Translations under genes and position numbers: made by a program
Source of the DNA: Streptomyces subrutilus
GTDB lineage: Bacteria; Actinomycetota; Actinomycetes; Streptomycetales; Streptomycetaceae
NCBI RefSeq assembly: GCF_008704535.1
Contig: NZ_CP023701.1
Span: 992,001 to 1,056,000, forward strand
Length of the DNA: 64,000 nt
Direction of reading: 5' to 3'
The notes under the pieces: model-generated
What the model was told of the DNA's origin: nothing
Database searches by the model: none
Seen by the model: only the letters and a program-made list of their open reading frames with translations
Shown here: one piece after another, positions 46,909 through 54,891 of the stretch
Layout of the letters: each line of letters opens with the position of its first letter
Position numbering within the stretch: position 1 is the first letter of the stretch

Positions 46909-48348
46909 ATGACGGGCCCGGTGCTCGCTGTCGACCAGGGGACGTCGGGGACCAAGGCGCTCGTGGTGTGCCCCGTGCGCGGGGTCATCGGCTCCGGATA
47001 CGCGCCCGTCCGCCCCCGCCACCTGCCGGGCGGCCGGGTGGAGGTCGACCCCGGCGAGCTGCTGGATTCGGTCGTCGGCGCCGGACGCGCCGCCCTCGCG
47101 GCGGCCGGCGAGCCGGTGGTGGCGGTGGGGCTCGCCAACCAGGGCGAGACCGTGCTCGCCTGGGACCCGGTGAGCGGGGAGCCGCTGACCGACGCGATCG
47201 TGTGGCAGGACCGGCGCGCCGCCGACCTCTGCGACGAACTCGCCCCGCTCGCGGAGGCGTTGCTGCGCACCACCGGGCTGCCCCTCGACCCGTATTTCGC
47301 CGCGCCCAAGATGGCCTGGATACGCCGCCACCTGACCCGGCGCGGTGTGGTGACGACCAGCGACGCCTGGCTGGTGCACCGCCTCACCGGTGCGTTCGTC
47401 ACCGACGCGGCGACCGCGGGCCGCACCCAGCTGCTCGATCTCGACACCGTGGCCTGGTCGGCGGCGGCGCTCGACGCCTTCGGCCTCGCGGGAGAGCGGC
47501 TGCCGGAGATCGTCGACGCGGACACCCGCGTGGGCACGACCGGCGCCTTCGGGCCCGAACTGCCGCTGACGGGCCTCCTCGTCGACCAGCAGGCCGCGCT
47601 GCTCGCCCAGCGCGTCACCGAGCCCGGCACCGCCAAGTGCACCTACGGAACCGGTGCGTTCCTCCTCGCCCAGAGCGGACCGCTGCCCCGGCGCAGCGCG
47701 TCCGGGCTGGTCGGCTGCGTGGCCTGGCGGCTCGCCGGCCGGACCAGCTACTGCCTGGACGGACAGGTGTACGCGGCCGCGGCCGCCGTGCGCTGGCTCA
47801 CCGACCTCGGCGTGATCTCGGGCCCCGGCGACCTCGACACCGTGGGCGGCGGCGCGGCCGACGCCGGCGGCGTCACCTTCGTGCCCGCCCTCGCCGGCCT
47901 CGCCGCCCCCTGGTGGCGCGGCGACCTGCGGGGCTCGGTCACCGGCCTGGGCCTCGACACCACGGCCGGCCACCTGGTGCGCGCCCTGTGCGACGGGATC
48001 GCCGCGCAGGTGGCGGAGCTCGCGGACGCGGTCGCCGCCGACCTCGGCACGCCCCTGGCCGCCCTGCGCGTGGACGGCGGACTGACCCGCTCGGCGGTGC
48101 TCATGCAGACCCAGGCCGACCTGCTGGGCATCCCGGTCGAGGTGTCGGCGCTGCCGGACGCCACCGCGCTGGGCGTCGGCGCGGTGGCCCGGCTCGGCCT
48201 CGATCCCTCGCTCACCGTCGACGAGGCCGTCCCGCGATGGCGGCCGTCCGCCGTCTACGAGCCCCGGATCGACGCGGGGCGGGCCGCGGAGCGCCGGGCG
48301 CGGTTCCGTACGGCGGTCGCGGCCCTGCTCGGCGACGGCCCGGCGTGA
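46909..48348 (+). CDS. FGGY-family carbohydrate kinase, glycerol kinase type
   Basis: 479 residues from ATG 46909 with GGAG 5 bases upstream. FGGY pattern: VLAVDQGTSGTKALVV (phosphate loop), VAVGLANQGETVLAWDP, IVWQDRRAADLCDEL, CTYGTGAFLL, AAPWWRGDLRG and RVDGGLTRSAVLMQTQADLLG. It phosphorylates a polyol such as glycerol to glycerol 3-phosphate using ATP. Its GTGA overlap with a glycerol-3-phosphate-dehydrogenase-like flavoprotein supports glycerol, though other polyols are possible because the family is broad. Confidence 0.88.
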   Translation: MTGPVLAVDQGTSGTKALVVCPVRGVIGSGYAPVRPRHLPGGRVEVDPGELLDSVVGAGRAALAAAGEPVVAVGLANQGETVLAWDPVSGEPLTDAIVWQDRRAADLCDELAPLAEALLRTTGLPLDPYFAAPKMAWIRRHLTRRGVVTTSDAWLVHRLTGAFVTDAATAGRTQLLDLDTVAWSAAALDAFGLAGERLPEIVDADTRVGTTGAFGPELPLTGLLVDQQAALLAQRVTEPGTAKCTYGTGAFLLAQSGPLPRRSASGLVGCVAWRLAGRTSYCLDGQVYAAAAAVRWLTDLGVISGPGDLDTVGGGAADAGGVTFVPALAGLAAPWWRGDLRGSVTGLGLDTTAGHLVRALCDGIAAQVAELADAVAADLGTPLAALRVDGGLTRSAVLMQTQADLLGIPVEVSALPDATALGVGAVARLGLDPSLTVDEAVPRWRPSAVYEPRIDAGRAAERRARFRTAVAALLGDGPA

Positions 48349-49742
48349 GCCTCACCACCGCCGGCGCGCTGCCGGGCGGCACCTATGACGTGACGGTCGT
48401 CGGCGCCGGGGTGGTCGGCTCGGCCGTCGCCCGCGAACTGGCCCGGCTCCCCCTGCGGATCGCCCTGGTCGACGCCGCCGACGACGTGGGCGACGGCACC
48501 TCCAAGGCCAACACCGCCATCCTGCACACCGGTTTCGACGCGGTGCCCGGCTCCCTGGAGGCCCGGCTGGTGCGCGACGGGCAGCGGATGCTCGCCGCGT
48601 ACGCCGCCGAGAGCGGCATCCCCGTGGAGCCCCTCGGGGCGCTCCTGGTCGCCTGGGACGAGGAGCAGCGCGCCGCGCTGCCGGGTCTCGCCGACAAGGC
48701 CGTGCGCAACGGCTACCGCGCGGCGCGCCTCGCGCCGGCCGAGGAGGTGCGGGCCCGCGAGCCGGAGCTCGGGCCCGGGGTGCTGGGAGCGCTCGACGTA
48801 CCGGGCGAGTCCGTCATCTGCCCCTGGACGACCACCCTCGCGTACGCGACCCAGGCCGTCCGGGCCGGCGTCGACCTCCACCTGAACTGCCCCGTCACCG
48901 GCGTCGCCCCGGGCGATCCGCACACCGTCGCCACCGGCCGGGGCGTGCTGCGCACCCGGTACCTGGTCAACGCGGCCGGCCTGTACGCCGACCGGATCGA
49001 CCGGCTCCTGGGCCACGCGGAATTCACGGTGACGCCCCGGCGCGGCCAGCTGATCGTCTTCGACGAACTCGCCCGCGGCCTGGTGCGCCACATCCTGCTG
49101 CCGGTGCCGGGGGCCCTCGGCAAGGGCGTGCTGGTGTCGCCGACGGTGTACGGGAAGGTGGTGCTCGGTCCGACCGCCGAGGACCTCGACGACAAGACCG
49201 CCACCGGCTCGACCGCCGAAGGGATCGCGCTGCTCCGCGAGAAGGGCCGGCGCATCCTGCCGGCGCTGCTGGACGAGGAGGTCACCGCCGTGTACGCCGG
49301 GCTGCGGGCCGCCACCGAGCACGAGGACTACGCGATCCGGTCGCATCCCGCCCGGCGGTACGTCGCCGTGGGCGGCATCCGCTCGACGGGCCTGACCGCC
49401 TCGATGGCCATCGCCGCCCACGTGGTGGAGCTGCTCGCGGAGGGCGGGCTGCCGACGGCCGGCGCGCGCGACCTGGAGCCGGTGCGGATGCCGAACCTGG
49501 GCGAGGCCTTCCCCCGGCCGTACCGCGACGCCGCGATGATCGCCTCCGACCCCGAGTACGGCCGGATCGTCTGCCACTGCGAGCGGGTCACCCGCGGCGA
49601 GATCCGCGACGCCCTGGCCGGGACGGTCCCGCCCGGTTCGCCCGACGGCCTGCGGCGGCGCACCCGCGCGCGGGCCGGCCGCTGCCAGGGCTTCCACTGC
49701 GGGGCCGCCGTCCGCGCCCTGTTCGAGGAGGCCCGCCGGTGA
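48345..49742 (+). CDS. FAD-dependent glycerol-3-phosphate dehydrogenase-like protein with C-terminal BFD [2Fe-2S] domain
   Basis: 465 residues from a GTG overlapping the kinase stop (GTGA). N-terminal FAD loop VTVVGAGVVGSAVARELAR, then SKANTAILHTGFDA, YLVNAAGLYADRID, RRGQLIVFDE and VGGIRSTGLTASMAIAAHVV, the DAO/GlpA fold. The last 60 residues form a BFD-like domain with four cysteines (CHCERVTRGEI near 410, GRCQGFHCG near 445) that should bind [2Fe-2S], as in anaerobic GlpA. It oxidises glycerol 3-phosphate, or a similar substrate such as 2-hydroxyglutarate, with electrons leaving through the Fe-S domain. The next gene is a probable partner flavoprotein. Confidence 0.88.
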   Translation: MSLTTAGALPGGTYDVTVVGAGVVGSAVARELARLPLRIALVDAADDVGDGTSKANTAILHTGFDAVPGSLEARLVRDGQRMLAAYAAESGIPVEPLGALLVAWDEEQRAALPGLADKAVRNGYRAARLAPAEEVRAREPELGPGVLGALDVPGESVICPWTTTLAYATQAVRAGVDLHLNCPVTGVAPGDPHTVATGRGVLRTRYLVNAAGLYADRIDRLLGHAEFTVTPRRGQLIVFDELARGLVRHILLPVPGALGKGVLVSPTVYGKVVLGPTAEDLDDKTATGSTAEGIALLREKGRRILPALLDEEVTAVYAGLRAATEHEDYAIRSHPARRYVAVGGIRSTGLTASMAIAAHVVELLAEGGLPTAGARDLEPVRMPNLGEAFPRPYRDAAMIASDPEYGRIVCHCERVTRGEIRDALAGTVPPGSPDGLRRRTRARAGRCQGFHCGAAVRALFEEARR

Positions 49743-51031
49743 ACCGCGCGGTCGACGTGCTCGTCGTCGGGGCGGGCCCGGCCGGACTGGCCCTGGCCGC
49801 CGGTCTCGCGGCGGCGGGCGCGGGCCGGGTGGAGGTGCTGGAACGCGACGAGCACGCGGGCGGGATCCCCCGCCAGTGCCACCACGGCGGCTTCGGCCGG
49901 GCCGGGGCGCTCGGCGACCCGGGCGCCCTCGCGGACCTCCTCGGGCTCGGGGCGTACGGCGCGACCGCCCGCCTGCGGCGGCAGGCGGAGCGGGGCCGCC
50001 CGGATTCGGCCCTCGGGCTCCGAGGGCCCGCGTACGCGCGGCGGGCCGTCGCGGCCGCGGTGGCCGCCGGGGCCGTCGTGCGCACCGGGGTCTGCGCCAC
50101 CGGCTGGGCCGGACCGCTGTCCCTGGAGACCACCGGCCCGGCGGGCCCGGAGCGGATCACGGCCCGGGTCGTCGTCCTGGCCACCGGCGCCCGGGAGCGC
50201 CCCCGCAGCGCCCGGCTGGTCCCCGGCTCCCGGCCGGCCGGAGTGCTGACCACCGGCGAGCTCCAGCAGTCGGTGCACCTGTACGGGCAGTCCGTCGGCC
50301 GCCGGGCCGTGGTGGTGGGCGCCGAGCCGGTGGCCCGGCACGCGGTGCGCACCCTGCGCCGGTCGGGGGCGGAGGTGGTGGCGATGCTCACCGGGCACCG
50401 GCGCGCGACCGCCCTGCCGGGCGTACCGCTGCTCACGGCGACGACGGTGGCCGAACTGCGCGGCCGGGGCCGCCTGTCGGGCGTGGCCGTCCGCCACGAG
50501 GACGGCCGCTCGGGTCTCCTCGCCTGTGACACCGTGGTGTTCACGGGCGACTGGATCCCCGACCACGAGCTGGCCCGGCGCGGCGGCATCGCCCTGGACG
50601 CCGGCACCCGCGGCCCCTCCGTGGACGGTGCGTTCCGTACGGCGACCCCGGGCGTGTTCGCCGTGGGGAACGCGCTGCGCGGCGTCGAACGCGCCGCCAC
50701 CGCGGCGGCGGAGGGCGCGGCCGCCACGGGCCCGGTACTGGCCCGCCTGGCCGGTGCGCCCTGGCCGGAGCCCGGTGCGCGGCTGGACGTCCGGGCGCCG
50801 TTGGCGTGGGTGACGCCGAACCGGATCGTGGAGCCGGCCGTCCGGCCGCTGCTGCTGCGCTCCGGAGAACCGCTCGACCACCCGGTGGTGACGGCCTCCC
50901 AGGACGGCCGGCCGCTGTGGCGCCGGCGGTTCCCCGGACCGGTGTCGCCGTCACGGTCGCTGCGGCTGTCCCCCGGCTGGACCGCCCGGGTCGACCCGTC
51001 CGGCGGTCCGGTCGTGCTGTCCCTCGGCTGA
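49739..51031 (+). CDS. FAD/NAD(P)-binding oxidoreductase (partner of GlpA-like protein)
   Basis: 430 residues from a GTG overlapping the previous stop (GTGA). FAD loop VLVVGAGPAGLALAAGLAAA, motif GGIPRQCHHGGFGR typical of this family, VVVLATGARERPR, TTGELQQSV, a second dinucleotide loop AVVVGAEPVARHAVR, and FAVGNALRGVERAATAA. The family includes HcnB and sarcosine-oxidase-alpha-like proteins and often travels with GlpK and GlpA, forming a two-flavoprotein dehydrogenase. The third, Cys-rich DUF1667-type partner found in some such operons is not seen. Its 3' end overlaps the convergent transporter gene by 81 bases. Confidence 0.86.
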   Translation: MNRAVDVLVVGAGPAGLALAAGLAAAGAGRVEVLERDEHAGGIPRQCHHGGFGRAGALGDPGALADLLGLGAYGATARLRRQAERGRPDSALGLRGPAYARRAVAAAVAAGAVVRTGVCATGWAGPLSLETTGPAGPERITARVVVLATGARERPRSARLVPGSRPAGVLTTGELQQSVHLYGQSVGRRAVVVGAEPVARHAVRTLRRSGAEVVAMLTGHRRATALPGVPLLTATTVAELRGRGRLSGVAVRHEDGRSGLLACDTVVFTGDWIPDHELARRGGIALDAGTRGPSVDGAFRTATPGVFAVGNALRGVERAATAAAEGAAATGPVLARLAGAPWPEPGARLDVRAPLAWVTPNRIVEPAVRPLLLRSGEPLDHPVVTASQDGRPLWRRRFPGPVSPSRSLRLSPGWTARVDPSGGPVVLSLG

Positions 51032-52216
51032 GCACGGGACGGACGGTCCGTCGGCCGGCTCCGTCGGCCGGCCGACCGTGCGCATCCGGCCGTAGGCGTA
51101 GACGCATCCCGCGAGGGCCAGGTCGGACAGCAGCATGAAGCCGATCGCGTACGAGCCCTCGGCGCTGTAGACGGCGCCCATCACCAGCGGGGGTACGAAC
51201 CCGCCCAGGCCGCCGACCGCGCCCACGATGCCGGTCACCGTGCCGACCTGACGTTGCGGGGTCACCTGGGCCACCAGGGCGAAGACGCTGCCGCCCGCCG
51301 CCCCGAGGCCCGCCGCCATGGTCAGGAAGCAGACGGTGCCCAGCGGCGCCAACGGCGGGTCGAAGGCCTGGACGACCGCGAACACGGCCACCGCCCCCAG
51401 CGCCCAGGCCGTCACCCGCGCGGGGTGGACCCGGTCGGAGAGCCAGCCGCCGACGGGCCGGAAGACCACGGTGACCAGGGCGAAGCCGGCCGCCCGGGTG
51501 CCGGCGTCGGTGGGGGTGAGCTCGTACCAGGTCTTCAGGTACGTCGGCAGGTACACGCCGAAGGCCACCACCCCGCCGAAGCCCACCGCGTACAGGGCCG
51601 ACAGCTCCCAGGTGGTGCGCAGCCGCCCGGCTCCGGCCAGGCGGGTGGCGAGCGGGGCCGCGGGGGCCGTCCGGCCGGGCGGGTCGGTGATCAGGAGCGC
51701 GGCCAGGACGGCGTAGCAGGCGAGGGCCGCGGCGACGACGAGGAACGGGAGGTTCTCGCCGTGCGCGGCGATCCGGGGGGTGAAGTAGCCGGAGAGCGCG
51801 ACGCCTCCGGTGCCCATGCCGAACACCCCGATGGCCGCGCCCCGGCGGTCGGGCGGGAACCACCCGTTGACGAGCGGCACGCCGATCGCGAAGGTGGTGC
51901 CGCCCAGCCCGAGGAGGAAGCCGGCGCCGAGGAGGGCGGGGTAGGAGTCGCGGGCCGGGATCAGCAGCAGCACGGGCAGGATGGTGAGCGCGGCGACGAG
52001 CGGGAACATCCGCCGGGCCCCGTACCGGTCCGTCAGGGCGCCCACGGGCACCCGCCCCAGGGAGCCGACGATCACCGGCACGGCCACCAGCAGGGACTGC
52101 TGGACGGCGGTCAGGCCGAGCCGGTCCTGGTAGTCCGCTCCGAGCGGGGCGATGAGGTCCCAGGCCCAGAAGGTCAGCGTGAAGCCGATCGTGGCCATGA
52201 CCAGGTTCCGGTACAC
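50951..52216 (-). CDS. narK: NarK-type nitrate/nitrite MFS transporter
   Basis: 421 residues from GTG 52216, which has GGAGGAG 5 bases upstream and starts just before the first membrane segment (NLVMATIGFTLTFWAWDLIA). A longer frame from ATG 52330 is possible but has no good ribosome site. NarK family signatures: LGLGGTTFAIGVPLVNGWFP, DRRGAAIGVFGMGTGGVALS, and GTVTGIVGAVGGLGGFVPPL. Twelve membrane segments are expected. It moves nitrate in or nitrite out; no nitrate reductase genes are in the window. The last 27 residues overlap the convergent oxidoreductase gene and may be a dispensable tail. Confidence 0.87.
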   Translation of the reverse strand: MYRNLVMATIGFTLTFWAWDLIAPLGADYQDRLGLTAVQQSLLVAVPVIVGSLGRVPVGALTDRYGARRMFPLVAALTILPVLLLIPARDSYPALLGAGFLLGLGGTTFAIGVPLVNGWFPPDRRGAAIGVFGMGTGGVALSGYFTPRIAAHGENLPFLVVAAALACYAVLAALLITDPPGRTAPAAPLATRLAGAGRLRTTWELSALYAVGFGGVVAFGVYLPTYLKTWYELTPTDAGTRAAGFALVTVVFRPVGGWLSDRVHPARVTAWALGAVAVFAVVQAFDPPLAPLGTVCFLTMAAGLGAAGGSVFALVAQVTPQRQVGTVTGIVGAVGGLGGFVPPLVMGAVYSAEGSYAIGFMLLSDLALAGCVYAYGRMRTVGRPTEPADGPSVPCSAEGQHDRTAGRVDPGGPAGGQPQRP

Positions 52217-52385
52217 GCGCTCTCCTCCGTGCGGCGCGCGCCGGGCGGCACGGATGCCGCCCGGGACATCCACGACATCCGCGGCATCCAGTGAGGAACC
52301 GTATCCAGTCCGGTCCGCGGACCGGTTCATCCGCCGCGCGTCAGGAGGAATTCGCCCCTCCCGGCGCCTCGCCCCGCCCCACGGG

Positions 52386-53516
52386 TCAGCCGTCGGTGGT
52401 CAGGCCGCCCTCCACCGGGTCGAAGTAGTCGCGCGCCGACATCTCGGCCCCGTCCTCGGTCCGCACCCGGGTCAGCGCCAGACCGCGTCCGGGCGCCCCG
52501 CTCGCGTCCGGGCCGGCCACGATGACCAGCCCGTCCGGCACGGACCGCACCACGCGGCCGGGCGCCCCGCCGTACGGGTGCTCGGTGGCGGAGGCGGACA
52601 GGACCTCCAGCCGGCGCCCGCCGTGGTGCGTGTAGGCGCGGCCCTCGGCGCCGGAGCGGGTCCGGACGAACCGCTCGATCGCCTCGGCCGGCCGGTTCCA
52701 GTCGATGCGCAGCGCCTCGACGTTGCGGACGGCGCCCGTACGGCTGCCCGCCGCGGCGGCGGCCGGGGCCGGCAGGCCGGGGTCCTCGTGCACGGTGTGG
52801 GAGGGGCTCGCGTCGAAGTGCCGGTGCACGCGGCGCAGCAGGGAGCCGAGTTGGGCGCGTTCGGGAACGGTCAGCGGGGCGAGGAACTCCTCGTCCGCGG
52901 AGGCGATGTCCGCGTTGAGCGCGCCCAGCGCGGAGCGGCCCTCCCCGGTGAGTCCCACGACGACCCGGCGGCGGTCCACGGTGTCGCGCGCGCAGTCCAC
53001 GTACCCGGCCCGGGACAGGTCGTTCACGATCTTGACGAGATCGCTGGCGTTCATGTCGAGCCGTGTCGCCAGGGTGCCCTTGGCCTGCGGCCCGAGGTCG
53101 GAGAGGAGCGCGAGCACGGTCAGGTGCCACAGGCGCAGTCCGTGGTCGGTCAGCTTGGCCGTGAGCCTGCGCCGGGCCGCCTTGCCGATCATGTAGACGA
53201 GGTAGGCGTTCAGGTCGAGCACGCTGGGCGGGGTCGCGCTCACCGGCTCTCCCTGCGCCCCCGGCCCCGGACCGGTGTCCGCGGCGGCGCCGGTCCCGGC
53301 GCGGCCGGCGCCCGGTCCGCCGGTCCGTACCGGTGCGCCCGCGGTGGCGTCCGGGCCGGCGCTCCCGGGTACCCGTGGTGCGCCGAGCGTCACGTCGGCG
53401 TTGGCCAGGGCGCTCAGCACGAGCGCCCAGTCGGCCTGTGTGTTCCCCACGCCGATGATGACGAACGGGGACCGCGCGGGGTCCCCGTTCGTCCCCGCGG
53501 CGGCCGATTGCTCCAT
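52386..53516 (-). CDS. Fusion protein: MarR-type DNA-binding domain plus formyltransferase C-terminal domain
   Basis: 376 residues from ATG 53516 with GGGAG 6 bases upstream; ATG 53540 directly after GGAGGGG is an alternative. Residues about 17-48 (FVIIGVGNTQADWALVLSAL) look like the first beta-alpha-beta of a formyltransferase Rossmann fold. After a Pro/Gly linker, residues 98-235 are a MarR winged helix (LRLWHLTVLALLSDLGPQAK, then DMNASDLVKIVNDLSRAGYV, then DRRRVVVGLTGEG). Residues 268-374 closely match the C-terminal domain of the neighbouring formyltransferase (RIDWNRPAEAIERFV, YTHHGGRRLEVLSA, PYGGAPGRVV, LALTRVRTEDG, YFDPVEGGL). The catalytic N-H-D core of a formyltransferase is absent. 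Probably a siderophore-cluster regulator whose ligand domain was borrowed from the biosynthetic enzyme. Function is inferred. Confidence 0.85.
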   Translation of the reverse strand: MEQSAAAGTNGDPARSPFVIIGVGNTQADWALVLSALANADVTLGAPRVPGSAGPDATAGAPVRTGGPGAGRAGTGAAADTGPGPGAQGEPVSATPPSVLDLNAYLVYMIGKAARRRLTAKLTDHGLRLWHLTVLALLSDLGPQAKGTLATRLDMNASDLVKIVNDLSRAGYVDCARDTVDRRRVVVGLTGEGRSALGALNADIASADEEFLAPLTVPERAQLGSLLRRVHRHFDASPSHTVHEDPGLPAPAAAAAGSRTGAVRNVEALRIDWNRPAEAIERFVRTRSGAEGRAYTHHGGRRLEVLSASATEHPYGGAPGRVVRSVPDGLVIVAGPDASGAPGRGLALTRVRTEDGAEMSARDYFDPVEGGLTTDG

Positions 53517-53584
53517 CAGCTCTCCCTCATTCCCCGTCATTCCCCCTCCGTTCCGACACGGAGCGCGACCGGCGGAAAGACACC

Positions 53585-53618
53585 GCCGCCGCACGGATCG
53601 GATGATCCGCGCGGCGGC
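53585..53618 (-). terminator. Hairpin between formyltransferase and MarR-fusion genes
   Basis: 15-bp inverted repeat with one mismatch (53585-53599 with 53604-53618), loop GGAT, 80 bases beyond the formyltransferase stop on the minus strand. It probably separates that transcript from the fusion gene. Confidence 0.6.
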
Positions 53619-53697
53619 GATGGCCCGGCCGGCGCCCCGGGGCCTCGGCGGGGCGCCGGCCGACCGGTCGGCCCGTGGCGACTGGTCGTGCAGCCCG

Positions 53698-54645
53698 TCA
53701 GGGACGGCCGGTCAGGTATCCGCCCATCGAGGTGAAGTACTCCGTGGCGGGCAGCTCGCGCCCGTCCTCGGTGCGGACCCGCGTGACGGCGAGTCCGTGG
53801 TTGCGCCCGGTGCGGGCGTCGGCTCCGGCGACGATGACCACGCCGTCGCCCTCGCGGTAGAAGATGCGGCCGGGCGTGCCGCCGTACGTGGCGTCGGACA
53901 CGACCGCGGCCACGATCTCCAGGCGCTTGCCCCGGTGGTGGGTGAAGGCGCTCGGGTAGGGGGCGGACTGGGCCCGGACCAGACGCGCGAGGTCCTCGGC
54001 GGGCCAGGTCCAGTCGATCCGGATGTCCTCTTCGGCGCGCTTGTGGAAGAAGCTCGCCTGCGAGCGGTCCTGCGGGGTGAAGTCGGTGCGGCCGGAGGCG
54101 ATGAGGTCGAGCGCGCCGACGGTCACCGGGGCGATCAGGTCGACCGTCTTGTGGAAGAGGTCGGTCGCGGTGTCGGCCGGGCCGACCGGTACCGCCCGCT
54201 GGACCACGATGTCACCGGCGTCGAGCTCGTCGTCCATCAGGTGCGCGGTGACGCCCACTTCGGGCTCGTTGTTGATGAGCGCCCAGATGAGGGGGGAGAA
54301 CCCGGCGTACTTCGGCAGCAGGGAGTCGTGCACGTTGAGCGTGCCGTGCCGGGGGAGGTTGAAGATGTGCGGCGGGATCCAGGTGCGCCAGTTGTTGGCG
54401 ACGATGATGTCCGGGTCCGCTTCCTTGAGGCGCGCGAGCAGTTCCTCGTCGTCCGGGCGGTTGCGGATCACCACGGGCACGTCGTGCTCGGCGGCGAGGT
54501 CGGCGACCGAGTCGCTCCAGATCTTCTCGTAGGCGTGTTCGCTCTTGGGGTGCGTGACGACCAGCACCACGTCGTGCTCGGAGTCCAGAAGCGCCTGCAG
54601 GGTGCGATGTCCCCAGGTCTGATATCCGAACATGACGACCCGCAT
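53698..54645 (-). CDS. N5-hydroxyornithine formyltransferase (CchA-like, siderophore)
   Basis: 315 residues, methionyl-tRNA-formyltransferase fold. The catalytic triad is visible: Asn104 and His106 in TLNVHDSLLPKYAGFSPLIW and Asp142 in DELDAGDIVV. The C-terminal domain (about 205-315) is the one copied in the adjacent MarR fusion. It transfers formyl from 10-formyl-tetrahydrofolate to N5-hydroxyornithine (coelichelin CchA type). It is divergent from the ornithine N-monooxygenase, with an iron-box region between them, so repressed by iron. The start ATG has AGGAGG 5 bases upstream (TCCTCC on the plus strand). A housekeeping fmt gene is unlikely given context and the missing def partner. Confidence 0.9.
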   Translation of the reverse strand: MRVVMFGYQTWGHRTLQALLDSEHDVVLVVTHPKSEHAYEKIWSDSVADLAAEHDVPVVIRNRPDDEELLARLKEADPDIIVANNWRTWIPPHIFNLPRHGTLNVHDSLLPKYAGFSPLIWALINNEPEVGVTAHLMDDELDAGDIVVQRAVPVGPADTATDLFHKTVDLIAPVTVGALDLIASGRTDFTPQDRSQASFFHKRAEEDIRIDWTWPAEDLARLVRAQSAPYPSAFTHHRGKRLEIVAAVVSDATYGGTPGRIFYREGDGVVIVAGADARTGRNHGLAVTRVRTEDGRELPATEYFTSMGGYLTGRP

Positions 54646-54682
54646 ACGGTTCCTCCTGAGAACAATGATGGACTTGCATCAG

Positions 54683-54701
54683 TAAAGCAAGGCTTGCCTA
54701 A
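54683..54701 (-). promoter_or_regulatory. Possible iron box before formyltransferase gene
   Basis: On the minus strand TTAGGCAAGCCTTGCTTTA matches about 12-13 of 19 positions of the DmdR/IdeR iron box, with an intact TTAGG and AG.CT core. It lies 38 bases upstream of the formyltransferase start. Confidence 0.5.
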
Positions 54702-54786
54702 CTACGCAACGTACCCTCACGAGCAGCGGGTTGAACAGGAAATTTCCCGGAAGGTACCCGCCACCCCATCGACAGATCCATATAGA

Positions 54787-54805
54787 TCAGGTTAGCCTCA
54801 CCTAA
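54787..54805 (+). promoter_or_regulatory. Iron box (DmdR1/IdeR type)
   Basis: TCAGGTTAGCCTCACCTAA matches 17 of 19 positions of the Streptomyces iron-box consensus TTAGGTTAGGCTCACCTAA. It lies 86 bases upstream of the monooxygenase start, in the divergent promoter region, so the locus should be repressed when iron is plentiful. Confidence 0.85.
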
Positions 54806-54891
54806 GTTCAACCTGGCAGTCGCACGTCGGCATGCCTTGCTTCCGCTTCCCCCTGACATCGGGCAAGCGGCCGCCCCCCGATGGGAGTGAC

